Source of the DNA: Bacteriovoracaceae bacterium
GTDB taxonomy: Bacteria > Bdellovibrionota > Bacteriovoracia > Bacteriovoracales > Bacteriovoracaceae
DNA: 64,000 nt
Reading direction: 5' to 3'
Assembly: GCA_025210745.1 (NCBI GenBank)
Contig: JAOARC010000012.1
Location: 1 to 64,000 of the forward strand
Part shown: piece after piece, positions 31,862-41,064 of the stretch
How positions within the stretch are numbered: position 1 is the first letter of the stretch
Layout of the letters: every line of letters begins with the position of its first letter
Translations under genes and position numbers: made by a program
Notes under the pieces: model-generated
Database searches by the model: none
What the model was told of the DNA's origin: nothing
The model's input: the letters and a program-made list of their open reading frames with translations, nothing else

Positions 31862-33568
31862 TTAAATACTTAAATTCTTACCATTTGTTTTTGATAGGTA
31901 GTATTCAAAAAATAATTTTCCTACAAAATATGCCGTATAAACAGTACAGATAATTCCAATTATTAGTGTAACAGCGAAACCTCTAATTGGACCTGTACCA
32001 AAGTTTAATAACATTAAACCTGCAACAGCTGTTGTTAAGTTGGCATCAAGAATTGTCCAAAACGCTCTAGCAAAACCAGTCTCTACTGCTTCTCTTATAG
32101 GTGTACCTTCTCTAAGCTCTTCTTTAATTCTTTCAAAGATAATAATATTTGCATCAACGGCCATACCAATTGTTAGAGCGATCCCAGCAATACCAGGTAG
32201 AGTTAATGTTGCTTCAAGACCAACTAAACAACCTAAGATAAATAGAATATTTAAAGCTAGTGTTTTCATAGCTAATACACCACTCATTTTGTAGTAAACC
32301 ATGATAAATAAGAAAACTAATGCAGCCGCAATTAGTCCTGCTTTTTTACTTGTTGCAATTGAATCAGCTCCTAATGAAGGACCTACAATTCTTTGCTCTT
32401 GAAACTCAAGTTCAACAGGAAGCGCCCCCGCTCTTAAAACTAATGAAAGATCTGATGCTTCTTTCATAATTTGCTCTTTAGAACCTTGTCCTAAAGTAAT
32501 TTGTGCTTGTCCACCTAAGATTGGCTCATTAATAACTGGAGCTGAGTAAACATTTCCATCTAATACAATGGCCATTCTTTTTTGAACGTTATCAGTAGTA
32601 AGTTTACCAAAAGCTTTTCCACCAGCAGGCTTAAAAATTAAGCTTACAAATGGTTGGTTATTTTGTGGATCAATTCTTGTAATCGCATCTTGAAGACCAT
32701 CACCGGTTAAAATAGTTGATGATTCAATTACGTATGGAATTAAGTTCTCAACTTCATTTGTAACTTTATTTAAAACTTTTTCAAAAGCTAATTCATATCC
32801 GTTTGGAATTCCATCTTTAGCATACTTTGTAACAGACTTAATATAGTCAGAAAATCTTTGTCCTCTTTTATATTCAATTCCATCTTTTCTAGCAGCTTCA
32901 ATCCACTCATTCATTACAGCAGGAGAAATATCATCATTAACGATTTTAAATTCTAACTTTGCTGTTTTACCAATAAGCTCTTTTGCTCTTTCAATATCCT
33001 TTACACCAGGAAGTTGAACAACGATTCTATCAGAACCTAATGAAACAATTTCTGGCTCAGTTACACCAAATTCATCAATTCTATTTCTGATAACTTCAAT
33101 TGATTTTTTTACGGCTTTAGATTCAACATCAAGTCTAAACTCTTTTCCAAGTCCATACTCAAGCTCTCCACCATTAACACCTGTAACTCTTAAATAGTTA
33201 GTAAAGTATTCTCTTACCTTCGCTTTAGCATCATCAATCTTTGTTGGATCGTTTAAAATAACAGAGTGTCTTGGATCTGTTTCATCAGAAAGATTTAACT
33301 TACCAAAAGTATTCGTAATCCCTTCATCATTTAAAGTCGATTCTACTTTTCTTAAATAGTTTTGAATTTCGTCCTTATATACCTTGTTAAAGTCAATTCC
33401 TAAAACCATATAAAGTCCACCTTGAAGATCTAGACCTAAATTGATTTTTGACTTAACTGGAAAAGAACTGTCGTCTTTTAAACCAAAGAATGTTGGAATA
33501 ACTGCCATCGTAGAGATAACAAATAAAAACAACATAAAAATGAGGCGATACCACCAACTGCGATTCAT
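31862..33568 (-). CDS. secD: Protein translocase subunit SecD
   Basis: 568 residues. The landmarks are GLDLQGGLYMVLGID after TM1, the VIRNRIDEFGVTEPEI-type periplasmic domain, RIVVQLPGV, the LRAGALPVELEFQEQRIVGPSLG segment before TM2, and the C-terminal half with GIALTIGMAVDANIIIFERIKEELREG. Slightly shorter than E. coli SecD (615) but complete. It has its own upstream region after the tatA terminator, so it may be expressed apart from yajC-tatA. Confidence 0.97.
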   Translation of the reverse strand: MNRSWWYRLIFMLFLFVISTMAVIPTFFGLKDDSSFPVKSKINLGLDLQGGLYMVLGIDFNKVYKDEIQNYLRKVESTLNDEGITNTFGKLNLSDETDPRHSVILNDPTKIDDAKAKVREYFTNYLRVTGVNGGELEYGLGKEFRLDVESKAVKKSIEVIRNRIDEFGVTEPEIVSLGSDRIVVQLPGVKDIERAKELIGKTAKLEFKIVNDDISPAVMNEWIEAARKDGIEYKRGQRFSDYIKSVTKYAKDGIPNGYELAFEKVLNKVTNEVENLIPYVIESSTILTGDGLQDAITRIDPQNNQPFVSLIFKPAGGKAFGKLTTDNVQKRMAIVLDGNVYSAPVINEPILGGQAQITLGQGSKEQIMKEASDLSLVLRAGALPVELEFQEQRIVGPSLGADSIATSKKAGLIAAALVFLFIMVYYKMSGVLAMKTLALNILFILGCLVGLEATLTLPGIAGIALTIGMAVDANIIIFERIKEELREGTPIREAVETGFARAFWTILDANLTTAVAGLMLLNFGTGPIRGFAVTLIIGIICTVYTAYFVGKLFFEYYLSKTNGKNLSI

Positions 33569-33661
33569 CTTGAAACCTTTTTTTAAAATTAATAATTTTG
33601 ATAAAAATTTATCCGTTGAAAATTCTAAACTTTTTTATTGATTGTGAGAAGAAAAAAGAAA

Positions 33662-33683
33662 CCGACTCTAAGAGTCGGCTTTT
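33662..33683. terminator. Terminator overlapping the end of tatA
   Basis: CCGACTC-TAA-GAGTCGG forms a perfect 7-bp stem. On the minus strand it is followed by TTTCTTTTTT, and the stem includes the last codons and stop of tatA. The plus strand also has TTTTT after the stem. Confidence 0.85.
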
Positions 33684-33883
33684 TGTGCACTTTCGTCTTT
33701 TTCTTCTATTATTTGATCTTTTGGAGGGTTTTTTATTTGATCACTAATCCCACCTAAAGCATTTTGAAACTCTCTAATACCTTTACCAAGGCCTTTAGCT
33801 AGTCCTGGTAATTTTTTAGGCCCTATAAATATCAGAGCAATTACCAAAATAGCGACAATTTCTGTAATTCCAAGACCAAACAT
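33668..33883 (-). CDS. tatA: Twin-arginine translocase subunit TatA
   Basis: 71 residues: the short N-terminal helix (GLGITEIVAILVIALIFIGPKKLP), the FGPKKLPGL hinge, an amphipathic helix (LAKGLGKGIREFQNAL), and an acidic tail. TatA forms the pore of the Tat pathway for folded proteins. The ATG shares its A with the yajC stop (TAATG). TatA usually lies with tatBC; here it is placed between yajC and secD, and no tatB or tatC is in the window. Confidence 0.92.
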   Translation of the reverse strand: MFGLGITEIVAILVIALIFIGPKKLPGLAKGLGKGIREFQNALGGISDQIKNPPKDQIIEEKDESAQKADS

Positions 33884-34212
33884 TATTTTTTCTCAGTGTT
33901 TAAAATATTTTTTGAAGATCCAGCAATTTGGTTCTTTAACATCTTAAATTTAACTCCACCTTCAACTTCTAGAGTTACAAGTGTTTCTGTAACGCCTTGA
34001 ACAACACCTAAAATTCCAGATTTAGTAAATACTTCATCACCTTTTTTAATAGCATTAACAAACTTTTTTTCTTCTTCCATTTTCTTTTTTTGCGGTCTAA
34101 GCATCAAAAAATAGAATACGAAAAATATTAAAATCATTGGAACAAAGCTCATGAATCCAGCTGCTGGTGCCCCTGTAGCTACTGCGTCTTGTGCGTGTGC
34201 GATACTAATCAT
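33883..34212 (-). CDS. yajC: Preprotein translocase accessory subunit YajC
   Basis: 109 residues: one membrane helix (FVPMILIFFVFYFLMLRPQKKKM) and the cytosolic FVNAIKKGDEVFTKSGILGVVQGV domain typical of YajC. AAGGAG precedes the ATG. It associates with SecDF. It is 15 nt after tgt and overlaps tatA by one base. Confidence 0.95.
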   Translation of the reverse strand: MISIAHAQDAVATGAPAAGFMSFVPMILIFFVFYFLMLRPQKKKMEEEKKFVNAIKKGDEVFTKSGILGVVQGVTETLVTLEVEGGVKFKMLKNQIAGSSKNILNTEKK

Positions 34213-34227
34213 TTATATCTCCTTAAA

Positions 34228-35346
34228 TTATTTAGTCCAGATTTGCGATGTATAGTCGTTATAAAATTCTTTGTAATAATCGTCAAACCTATCTTCGATT
34301 ATGGCCTGCCTAGCTTCACGCGTCATTTTTAGATAAAAGTGAAGATTATGATACGTAATTAACTGGCCAGCAAGGTACTCTCCTACCGTATATAAATGCC
34401 TTATATAAGATCTTGAATACTTCTGACATACCTTACAGTCACAACTAGGGTCTGGTGGAAGTGAATCATCTGCAAATCGTCTCTTTTTTATATTTAAAGG
34501 ACCATGTTTAGTTAAAAATTGTCCATTTCTAGCATTTCTTGATGGGAGCACACAGTCAAACATATCAATACCCGCTTTAATTCCATTTAAAATATCAATA
34601 GGCTTTCCAACTCCCATTAAATATCTTGGTTTGTGCTCGGGCATTTTAGGGGTAAACGAATTTAAAAATGAAACCATCTCATCATTTTTTTCTCCAACAC
34701 TAAGTCCTCCAAGAGCATATCCAGGAAAGTCCATCTCCATAAGTCTTTCCATGCACTCTTGTCTAAGATCTTCGTGTAGTCCACCTTGTATAATAGAAAA
34801 TAGATTTTGATGCTCTTTAAGCTCTACATCCTTACATCTTTTGGCCCATCTTAAAGTAAGCTCCATAGACTCTCTAAGAGTTTCTTTAGTGGCTGGAAGT
34901 TTTGGACACTCATCAAAGATCATCACAATATCAGAGCCAAGAGCTCTTTGAATTTCCATAGATTTTTCAGGAGATAGCATATGTTTTGATCCATCAATAT
35001 GAGATCTAAATTCAACACCTTCTTCTGAGACCTTATTAAGATCAGACAGTGAGAAAACTTGAAATCCACCAGAGTCAGTTAAGATAGGTCTATCCCAGCT
35101 CATAAACTTGTGTAGACCACCCATTTTCTCTACTAATTCGTGTCCTGGTCTTAAAAATAAATGATAAGTATTTCCAAGAATGATCTTAGCATCCATTTCA
35201 ACGAGATCTTCTTGCCACATACTTTTTACTGTGGCCCTTGTTCCAACAGGCATAAATATAGGAGTAGGTATTTCACCATGAGCTGTATAAACCGTACCGG
35301 CTCTAGCTTCACCGCTTTTAGCTTCTAATTTGTACATGCGTGGCAA
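34228..35346 (-). CDS. tgt: tRNA-guanine transglycosylase
   Basis: 372 residues if started at TTG 35346, which has AAGG 5 nt upstream; 369 from ATG 35337, which also fits family starts. Active-site aspartates lie in LTDSGGFQVFSL and GIDMFDCVLPSRNARNG; the zinc set is in CDCKVCQKYSRSYIRH. It exchanges guanine 34 for preQ1 in Asp, Asn, His and Tyr tRNAs, the step before QueA. The queA-tgt-yajC order is a familiar bacterial arrangement. Confidence 0.95.
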   Translation of the reverse strand: MPRMYKLEAKSGEARAGTVYTAHGEIPTPIFMPVGTRATVKSMWQEDLVEMDAKIILGNTYHLFLRPGHELVEKMGGLHKFMSWDRPILTDSGGFQVFSLSDLNKVSEEGVEFRSHIDGSKHMLSPEKSMEIQRALGSDIVMIFDECPKLPATKETLRESMELTLRWAKRCKDVELKEHQNLFSIIQGGLHEDLRQECMERLMEMDFPGYALGGLSVGEKNDEMVSFLNSFTPKMPEHKPRYLMGVGKPIDILNGIKAGIDMFDCVLPSRNARNGQFLTKHGPLNIKKRRFADDSLPPDPSCDCKVCQKYSRSYIRHLYTVGEYLAGQLITYHNLHFYLKMTREARQAIIEDRFDDYYKEFYNDYTSQIWTK

Positions 35347-35370
35347 TATAGCCTTAAATTTTAGATTCGT

Positions 35371-36414
35371 CTATCTAATGATGAGCATAGAATCCCCATA
35401 TGAAAAGAATCTATAGTCGTTCTTTATAGCGATATCATAAAGCTCTAAGGTTTTTTCTCTACCAACTAATGAACTAACAAGCATTAAGAGTGTTGATTTA
35501 GGAAGATGAAAGTTTGTGATTAAACCATCGATAGAATAAACATCTTTTCCTGGGTATAGAAAAATATCTGTATCTTTTATATCCCCTTCAAAGTGAATAT
35601 GAGAATCTTTATCAGTACATGATTCTAAAACTCTTAATGAAGTGGTTCCAACTGCAAATCTTTTTTTATTAGCATTTATCTTTTTTAAATTTTCATCTGT
35701 AATAAAAAAAGATTCACTATGCATACTATGATCTAAAATATTGTCCACAGATACAGGTTTAAAAGTTCCAGCTGAAACATGAAGAGTTACAAATGCTTTT
35801 TTGATTCCGTTACTTTCTAATTTTTCAAAAAGTTCATTAGTAAAATGAAGACCAGCAGTTGGAGCTGCAACAGATCCATTAGTTCCAGCATAAACAGTTT
35901 GATACCTTTCAATATCTTGTTCATCTGCAACTCCCCCTCTTATATAAGGAGGTATTGGAATATTTCCAATTTTTTCTAATTTATCTAATAGCTCATCAGA
36001 ACTTACATTAAATTTAACTAAAAAAGATCCATCTTCATTTTTACCTGTAATAGTAGCAACAAGATCATCAAAAAAATATTCATCTGTCACATTTTTTTTA
36101 CCACTTGTTTTGATCATTGCTGGATAAACTTCATCTTTATGTAAAAGAGATAATAAGAAAACTTCACACTTTGCCCCTGTCTTTTTATTTCCAATAAGAC
36201 GACAAGGAAAAACTTTTGATTCATTTAAAACTAATAAACTATCTTTAGGTAAAAGATGTTCTATATCTGAAAACTTATGATGAGAAACAGTATCTGTACT
36301 TTTATTATAAACTAATAGCTTTGATTCAGATCTTATTTTGCAAGGCCTGTGAGCAATACGATCCTGCGGTAGATCAAAGTTATAATTTGATAATAATAAG
36401 TCCGGGTTTTCCAT
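35371..36414 (-). CDS. queA: S-adenosylmethionine:tRNA ribosyltransferase-isomerase
   Basis: 347 residues, full length. Family motifs are NYNFDLPQDRIAHRP, TGAKCEVFLL, NIPIPPYI, YAGTNGSVAAPTAGLHFT, THVSAGTFKPV-like LHVSAGTFKPV, and NFHLPKSTLLMLVSSLVG. It transfers and isomerises the ribosyl group of AdoMet to make epoxyqueuosine in tRNA. It is 24 nt ahead of tgt. Confidence 0.96.
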   Translation of the reverse strand: MENPDLLLSNYNFDLPQDRIAHRPCKIRSESKLLVYNKSTDTVSHHKFSDIEHLLPKDSLLVLNESKVFPCRLIGNKKTGAKCEVFLLSLLHKDEVYPAMIKTSGKKNVTDEYFFDDLVATITGKNEDGSFLVKFNVSSDELLDKLEKIGNIPIPPYIRGGVADEQDIERYQTVYAGTNGSVAAPTAGLHFTNELFEKLESNGIKKAFVTLHVSAGTFKPVSVDNILDHSMHSESFFITDENLKKINANKKRFAVGTTSLRVLESCTDKDSHIHFEGDIKDTDIFLYPGKDVYSIDGLITNFHLPKSTLLMLVSSLVGREKTLELYDIAIKNDYRFFSYGDSMLIIR

Positions 36415-36442
36415 GTGCTAGTAAATAACATATATGCTCTAA

Positions 36443-36667
36443 TTAGACTAGAGAGAACTTTTTAAAGAGTTCAAATCTTTGAATGAATGAGTTTAGAAGC
36501 TCTAGTACTAATTGAACTTGAGGGTATGTTTTAATATTACTTAACAATAACTGAATTAATCCTTGAAGTGTCTCAATATAAGAATTTAAATTTAACTTTT
36601 CAATCATATAAGAAAACACTGAAGTTACCTCTGTTACATAATCTTTTTTTACAATAATTTTCTTCAT
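36443..36667 (-). CDS. Small helical protein of unknown function
   Basis: 74 residues, mostly amphipathic helix (TSVFSYMIEKLNLNSYIETL and LVLELLNSFIQRFELFKKF). It has no signal peptide and no known family. It lies 28 nt before queA on the same strand, so it may be the first gene of the queA operon. A weak sigma-28-like motif sits just before it. Confidence 0.5.
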   Translation of the reverse strand: MKKIIVKKDYVTEVTSVFSYMIEKLNLNSYIETLQGLIQLLLSNIKTYPQVQLVLELLNSFIQRFELFKKFSLV

Positions 36668-36689
36668 ATAAATCTTATCGGTAGATTAA

Positions 36690-38216
36690 TTAATTTCCTA
36701 AAATCACACTTACATTTCCATTGGAAGCACTTCCCATAATAACATCTAAAATACCGTCTTGATTAGCATCGATAAACCCAGCAACTCCACTTTGCCAAGA
36801 ACCAGTCGTCGCACTTGAATGTATTTTTGCAGGACTTGTTACAAAAGTACCATCACCATTACCATTTACATACCAAGCCCCCATGCGATTTCCATAAGTA
36901 TAATCCCTATTATGCATTGGAAAATAAGCATCTACATTTCCATCTCCATCAAGATCAGCACACCTCATAGAGTAAGCGGCTGGAGAACTATTAAAAGCTG
37001 ATGAGCTTACTCGTTGATCCTCAGTTGATGTCTTATCTCCATTATTTGAACTTGTAGTAAATCCATCCCCAACATGATGTGATAGTATATCAACTAAACC
37101 ATCGTGATTTGCATCTTTTAAACAAAGATAACCACCACCATATGCCGTACTAAATGTATGAGATGAATGATCACTAAATCCCCCTTGACCATCTCCATAA
37201 ACAATATACCTTTGTCCATTAGAACTATTCCAATTTCCATCTTGAAGAACAAAATCTAAAATACCATCACCATTAAAATCACCTATATCAAGATGATTTC
37301 TCAACCTTAAAGCTCCACTAATAGTATAAGTTTGTACACTTGCTAAAGTACCTGATGCATCACTTAATATAAAATAAACCTCATTTCCATTTGCATTACC
37401 CGTTATAATAAAATCAGGATACTCATCATTATTTAGAAAACTTGTCCTTACCCTTAATAAATCCAAACTTCCAGAACTAGGAACAATAGATATATTGGTG
37501 CAAGTCTCACTAAAGTTCCCACTACCATCATTTATATATGTGCAAATTTGCTCAGAAGCACCACCACTTTTTAATCCTATAATATCCATATCTCCATCAG
37601 CACTTAAGTCTGCAGTGGAAAAGTTAGCATAATTAGATACCGCCACAGTATTTATAAGAGTATAGGACCCATCAAAAACTCCATTGTTATCATTATCTCC
37701 TTCATAAATTCTCACTCTATTATTAACAGCATCCGAAACCATAAGATCAATAGATCCATTTCCATTTACATCTCCAGACTCAATCCAATGAGCTCTTCCT
37801 GCATTAGAAAATGAAATTGTCCCGGCAAAAGGAAAACTAGATGCTCCCGAATTAACATTGAAATCAACCCAAACAACTTTTCCCTTAGCATCAGTAACCC
37901 TAGCTCTATATTCTCTTGATATGTTTGGCGAAGTGATTCCACTTGAAAGACTATTTATAAGATGAGAAGAAACTTTTAACAAAGATCTTTCTTCATAAAC
38001 ATCTACTTTAAAAGGAGGATTCCCTCCATCTATATTAAAGCTTAAATTAGTAGAAGGAGCGACAGTATAAAAAGCATCGTTTACAGCATACTCAACAGAT
38101 GCTGTTTGAGTCTTCTCACTTTCTTTAAAATCTAAAGACTGCTCACAACTTACAAACAAAAAAAATACAAAATATATCGAGATTTTTAAATTCATATTCA
38201 TATTATCGGACAACAT
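36690..38216 (-). CDS. VCBS/FG-GAP repeat beta-propeller lipoprotein
   Basis: About 503-508 residues; ATG 38216, 38201 or 38195 can all start it. The lipobox is FVSC. After about 100 residues come seven or so FG-GAP/VCBS units, each with a calcium-loop motif: DVNGNGSIDLMV, DLSADGDMDIIG, NNDEYPDFIITG, DFNGDGILDFVL, DANHDGLVDILS, DLDGDGNVDAYFP and DANQDGILDVIM. Such propellers occur on cell surfaces for adhesion or ligand binding. It is the only gene before the small queA-linked gene on this strand and it divergently faces the gene at 38399. Confidence 0.8.
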   Translation of the reverse strand: MLSDNMNMNLKISIYFVFFLFVSCEQSLDFKESEKTQTASVEYAVNDAFYTVAPSTNLSFNIDGGNPPFKVDVYEERSLLKVSSHLINSLSSGITSPNISREYRARVTDAKGKVVWVDFNVNSGASSFPFAGTISFSNAGRAHWIESGDVNGNGSIDLMVSDAVNNRVRIYEGDNDNNGVFDGSYTLINTVAVSNYANFSTADLSADGDMDIIGLKSGGASEQICTYINDGSGNFSETCTNISIVPSSGSLDLLRVRTSFLNNDEYPDFIITGNANGNEVYFILSDASGTLASVQTYTISGALRLRNHLDIGDFNGDGILDFVLQDGNWNSSNGQRYIVYGDGQGGFSDHSSHTFSTAYGGGYLCLKDANHDGLVDILSHHVGDGFTTSSNNGDKTSTEDQRVSSSAFNSSPAAYSMRCADLDGDGNVDAYFPMHNRDYTYGNRMGAWYVNGNGDGTFVTSPAKIHSSATTGSWQSGVAGFIDANQDGILDVIMGSASNGNVSVILGN

Positions 38217-38398
38217 ACTTTTATAACCGACGTCAAAGGTCTGAAATAGTTGTTTATTATAAAAATATTAATAGTTTTAATAAGTTACACAGCTTAGTTT
38301 TCTGAATTAACATAGGAAAAACTTGCTACTAAAATGGTGAGTGCCAATAATTAGAGTATAATTTATTTAATATTATTATTTACTAGGAAATACTTAAG

Positions 38399-39310
38399 AT
38401 GATGTCAACACTTAGAAAAAAAGCACTCTTTATTCTCATATTTTCATCTATCGCCTACGCAAATTATGGTGAAGTTTTAAAACTATTTAAACAAAATAAA
38501 ATAAGCTCACAAGAAGCTGTTCAAAAAATAAAAGCACAAGGATTTCCTTACAATGTGACTGATCTTAAGATAGTAGATAATAAAGTTAAATGGATCATTG
38601 GAGATATTAATAGTACATCTCAATCTGATAACGAGAAAAAAAATAATAACTCATCAGCAGATCAAAATATAGCGATGGATAAAAAGGAAGTAGTCAAAGA
38701 AAAAATTTATATTATGCAAACTAAAAAAGTTCACAGTTTTTCAATTTCATCAGCGATTGGATCTTTAGCAATTGATCAAGATAACAACTCTACACTAGAG
38801 ATGTATTATTTAAAGTTAGCTGGAACTTATAAATTTAAACTAAATGAAAACTATGATCTAAAATTTGGAGCTGGCTTCACTTATTTTACAAATGTAAGAT
38901 TTAGTAATAGTGATGATGTTTTATACCCGACATCATTTTACTATGACTTAAAAACAAGTATTGTAAGAAAGTTTTCTAGGTCTTCAGTTTCATTAATTTA
39001 TGATATCCAAAACTACTTTCTTCCTTCATCAAGTTCAGGAATTACAAGTTTTTCACCTGAAAAGATTCAAAAACTAACAATAAGCCCTTCCTATGCTTTT
39101 ACTAATAAGGTTATTGGTTATTTAACAACTGGATATATAACAGGTTTAACAACACAAGGAGTTTCGGGCTTAGACTATAGTATTGGAGGAGTTTATATAT
39201 TCAATAAAAAATTCAGCTCTGGTATAAATCTTTATCAAAATCAAGTTACAAGAGATGATCTAAAAGATAACGCTTCTGCCTACACTCTAAGTCTTAATTA
39301 TTCTCTTTAA
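38399..39310 (+). CDS. Signal-peptide beta-barrel candidate
   Basis: 303 residues. A signal peptide (KKALFILIFSSIAYA) is followed by an N-terminal polar region (YGEVLKLFKQNKISSQEAVQKIKAQGFPYNV), then from about 115 a series of alternating beta-strand segments ending with TLSLNYSL, typical of an outer-membrane barrel. No family is recognised. ATG ATG start. It may pair with the adjacent lipoproteins as a surface module. Confidence 0.6.
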   Translation: MMSTLRKKALFILIFSSIAYANYGEVLKLFKQNKISSQEAVQKIKAQGFPYNVTDLKIVDNKVKWIIGDINSTSQSDNEKKNNNSSADQNIAMDKKEVVKEKIYIMQTKKVHSFSISSAIGSLAIDQDNNSTLEMYYLKLAGTYKFKLNENYDLKFGAGFTYFTNVRFSNSDDVLYPTSFYYDLKTSIVRKFSRSSVSLIYDIQNYFLPSSSSGITSFSPEKIQKLTISPSYAFTNKVIGYLTTGYITGLTTQGVSGLDYSIGGVYIFNKKFSSGINLYQNQVTRDDLKDNASAYTLSLNYSL

Positions 39311-39323
39311 ACCAATTGATATA

Positions 39324-39349
39324 AAAAAAGGAGCTAAAGCTCCTTTTTT
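39324..39349. terminator. Strong bidirectional terminator
   Basis: AAAAAAAGGAGCT and AGCTCCTTTTTT form a long stem with a two-base loop at most, with A-run before and T-run after. It lies between the facing barrel and FGE-fold genes. Confidence 0.85.
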
Positions 39350-39364
39350 ATAAGTTATTTTTAG

Positions 39365-40300
39365 TTAAGGTCGATAAACACATCTAAAACCAATTTGTCC
39401 ATTGGCATCTACATTAGATGCATTTAACCTAAACATATATAAACCTGCATTAACAGAATTGCTATAATGGCCTCCACGAAGAATCACTCCAAAACCTTTA
39501 GTCAGTAAAGTACCAACTCCATCAGTTGTTGTTAAAAGTCCATCTGCTGTATTGTAATCAGAATCTGCATATGATCCACATGTTACTGAAGGTAGCTGCT
39601 GAGGAGATCCAAAACACGACGGACCTGACTGAAAACCTGCTGTCAGAGGATCCCAATCCGTCCATTCTTCTAAGTTTCCAGACATATCAAAAATACTATC
39701 TCCAGTAGATAACTTAAAAGAAGATCTAGCATGTCTAGTTACTCCATAATCACCTGTTCCACCATTATAACCACAAGTTGTTTCTCCAGAGTTTCCTCTA
39801 AATAAACATCCTGACTTATATGTTCCTCCCGTCCAGTTTTCATCCTGAACTTCAGCATCACGAGCAATGGCCATCCATTCTTGATTGGAGATCACAGAAA
39901 ACCCTGCTCCCAAGCTTTCACACTCAGCAGCTGCATTATCAGCATTGATTGACACCCAAGGTCTTCCATCTGGAGTACTAACAGGTTTATGTGTTAATAA
40001 GTTTGCTGCAAATGATGTAGCATATTCTCCAGAATCAATAGTATTATTTGTATTAGCATCATTCCACGCCTTTGCTTCATACTTCATAACCCAAAAAGCA
40101 TCATTACCTAATCCCGAAATATCTGATGGAATATAAACCCAATCTTCAGACCCCTCTATTCCAGGAGGAGGATCAGGTAAAAAAGCTCCCTTTTGTCCAG
40201 GATCAGACAATTCATTATCAAGTCCATCTAGTTCTATTGATTCACATGAGCAAAGGAAAATACTTACTAATAAAGTTTGAATTATTATTTTAAATTTCAA
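39365..40300 (-). CDS. FGE-sulfatase-fold lipoprotein lacking catalytic Cys
   Basis: 311 residues, TTG start with AAGGAG seven bases upstream. The lipobox is LCSC. After the anchor an FGE/SUMF1 (C-type-lectin-like) domain spans about 55-310: DWVYIPSDISGLGNDAFWVMKYEAK, PVSTPDGRPWVSIN, IFDMSGNLEEWTDWDP, LRGGHYSNSVNAGLYMFR, and the ending IGFRCVYRP. Oxidising FGE enzymes need two active-site cysteines near the RGGSW/F region; here it reads RGGHYSNS, so catalysis is unlikely. Inactive FGE domains serve as ligand-binding or structural parts. Confidence 0.78.
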   Translation of the reverse strand: MKFKIIIQTLLVSIFLCSCESIELDGLDNELSDPGQKGAFLPDPPPGIEGSEDWVYIPSDISGLGNDAFWVMKYEAKAWNDANTNNTIDSGEYATSFAANLLTHKPVSTPDGRPWVSINADNAAAECESLGAGFSVISNQEWMAIARDAEVQDENWTGGTYKSGCLFRGNSGETTCGYNGGTGDYGVTRHARSSFKLSTGDSIFDMSGNLEEWTDWDPLTAGFQSGPSCFGSPQQLPSVTCGSYADSDYNTADGLLTTTDGVGTLLTKGFGVILRGGHYSNSVNAGLYMFRLNASNVDANGQIGFRCVYRP

Positions 40301-40337
40301 GAATGCACTCCTTCATTTTAATTAACCTATGTTAATG

Positions 40338-40365
40338 GTATCGGAACACAAAACAAAAATATTTA
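40338..40365 (-). promoter_or_regulatory. Sigma-28-like promoter motif
   Basis: On the minus strand TAAA (40365-40362) - 17 nt - CCGATAC (40344-40338), 38 nt before the TTG start of the FGE-fold lipoprotein. Confidence 0.4.
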
Positions 40366-40401
40366 CATCCATGTAATTATTTTTTGAAATAAAATTTTTT
40401 A

Positions 40402-41046
40402 TTAAGGACTTAGTGTCATCTGCTGAGCTTGCATTTGTTGCTGTGTAGCAGTTTGAGCATATGCCTGGATATAAGATAACTCCTGATTATTTAAAGTTGT
40501 CACTTGTGCTGTATCAGCATTCATAGGTTGTACAGCAAATGTTGATGTCGCAAACCCTTGAGAAATAGTAGGAGCAGAAGTATCTGCTGCCACACTCGCT
40601 TCAATATTTGCAACAGCAGTTGAAATTGTTCTTTCTTCTCTTGTTATATTTTTAATTCCCCCATTAGCGCTACAAAAAGTATAAGCTCTTCCTGCTGCTT
40701 CAGTAGGTAAAAGATCAACACTTGAACCATTATTACAATTTGCCACTCTAATTTTTACTTTTTGGTTTTGAGCATTAAAAGAGTTAAATCCCGCTAACAT
40801 CTCTGTCATTGTTTGTGTTGTATCATCAGCTGCTGATACGGGCTCTACAGTATCAAACTGATAACTTAATCCACTTACCTGTACAGCATCTAAAGAATAA
40901 GTTTGAATTGCCGTGGATAGATCACTACTAAGCTGAAAAGTTGCTCCTGCCTGTAGTTGCTGAGAACTACTTTGTTGCATTTGTAATGCATCCTGCGCTA
41001 AAAGACTAAAAGTTGTAAATACCATAATTGTTAATAATTTATTCAT
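40402..41046 (-). CDS. Exported Gln-rich protein, unknown
   Basis: 214 residues from the second of two ATGs, six bases after AGGAG. A signal peptide (MNKLLTIMVFTTFSLLA) is followed by Gln/Ser/Thr/Ala-rich sequence with beta-strand character and ends in TQQQMQAQQM. Two cysteines (NCNNG, FCSANG) may form a disulfide. Nineteen nucleotides after the prepilin-like gene, it probably shares its transcript and could be part of a pilus-like or secreted assembly; no family is recognised. Confidence 0.6.
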   Translation of the reverse strand: MNKLLTIMVFTTFSLLAQDALQMQQSSSQQLQAGATFQLSSDLSTAIQTYSLDAVQVSGLSYQFDTVEPVSAADDTTQTMTEMLAGFNSFNAQNQKVKIRVANCNNGSSVDLLPTEAAGRAYTFCSANGGIKNITREERTISTAVANIEASVAADTSAPTISQGFATSTFAVQPMNADTAQVTTLNNQELSYIQAYAQTATQQQMQAQQMTLSP

Positions 41047-41064
41047 CATACGCTCCTCATTAAA

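Noticed and set aside
38201..38240. CCGATAA near the start of the VCBS lipoprotein as another sigma-28 site
   Set aside because: No TAAA-like box at 16-17 bases, and the sequence overlaps the start of the reading frame.
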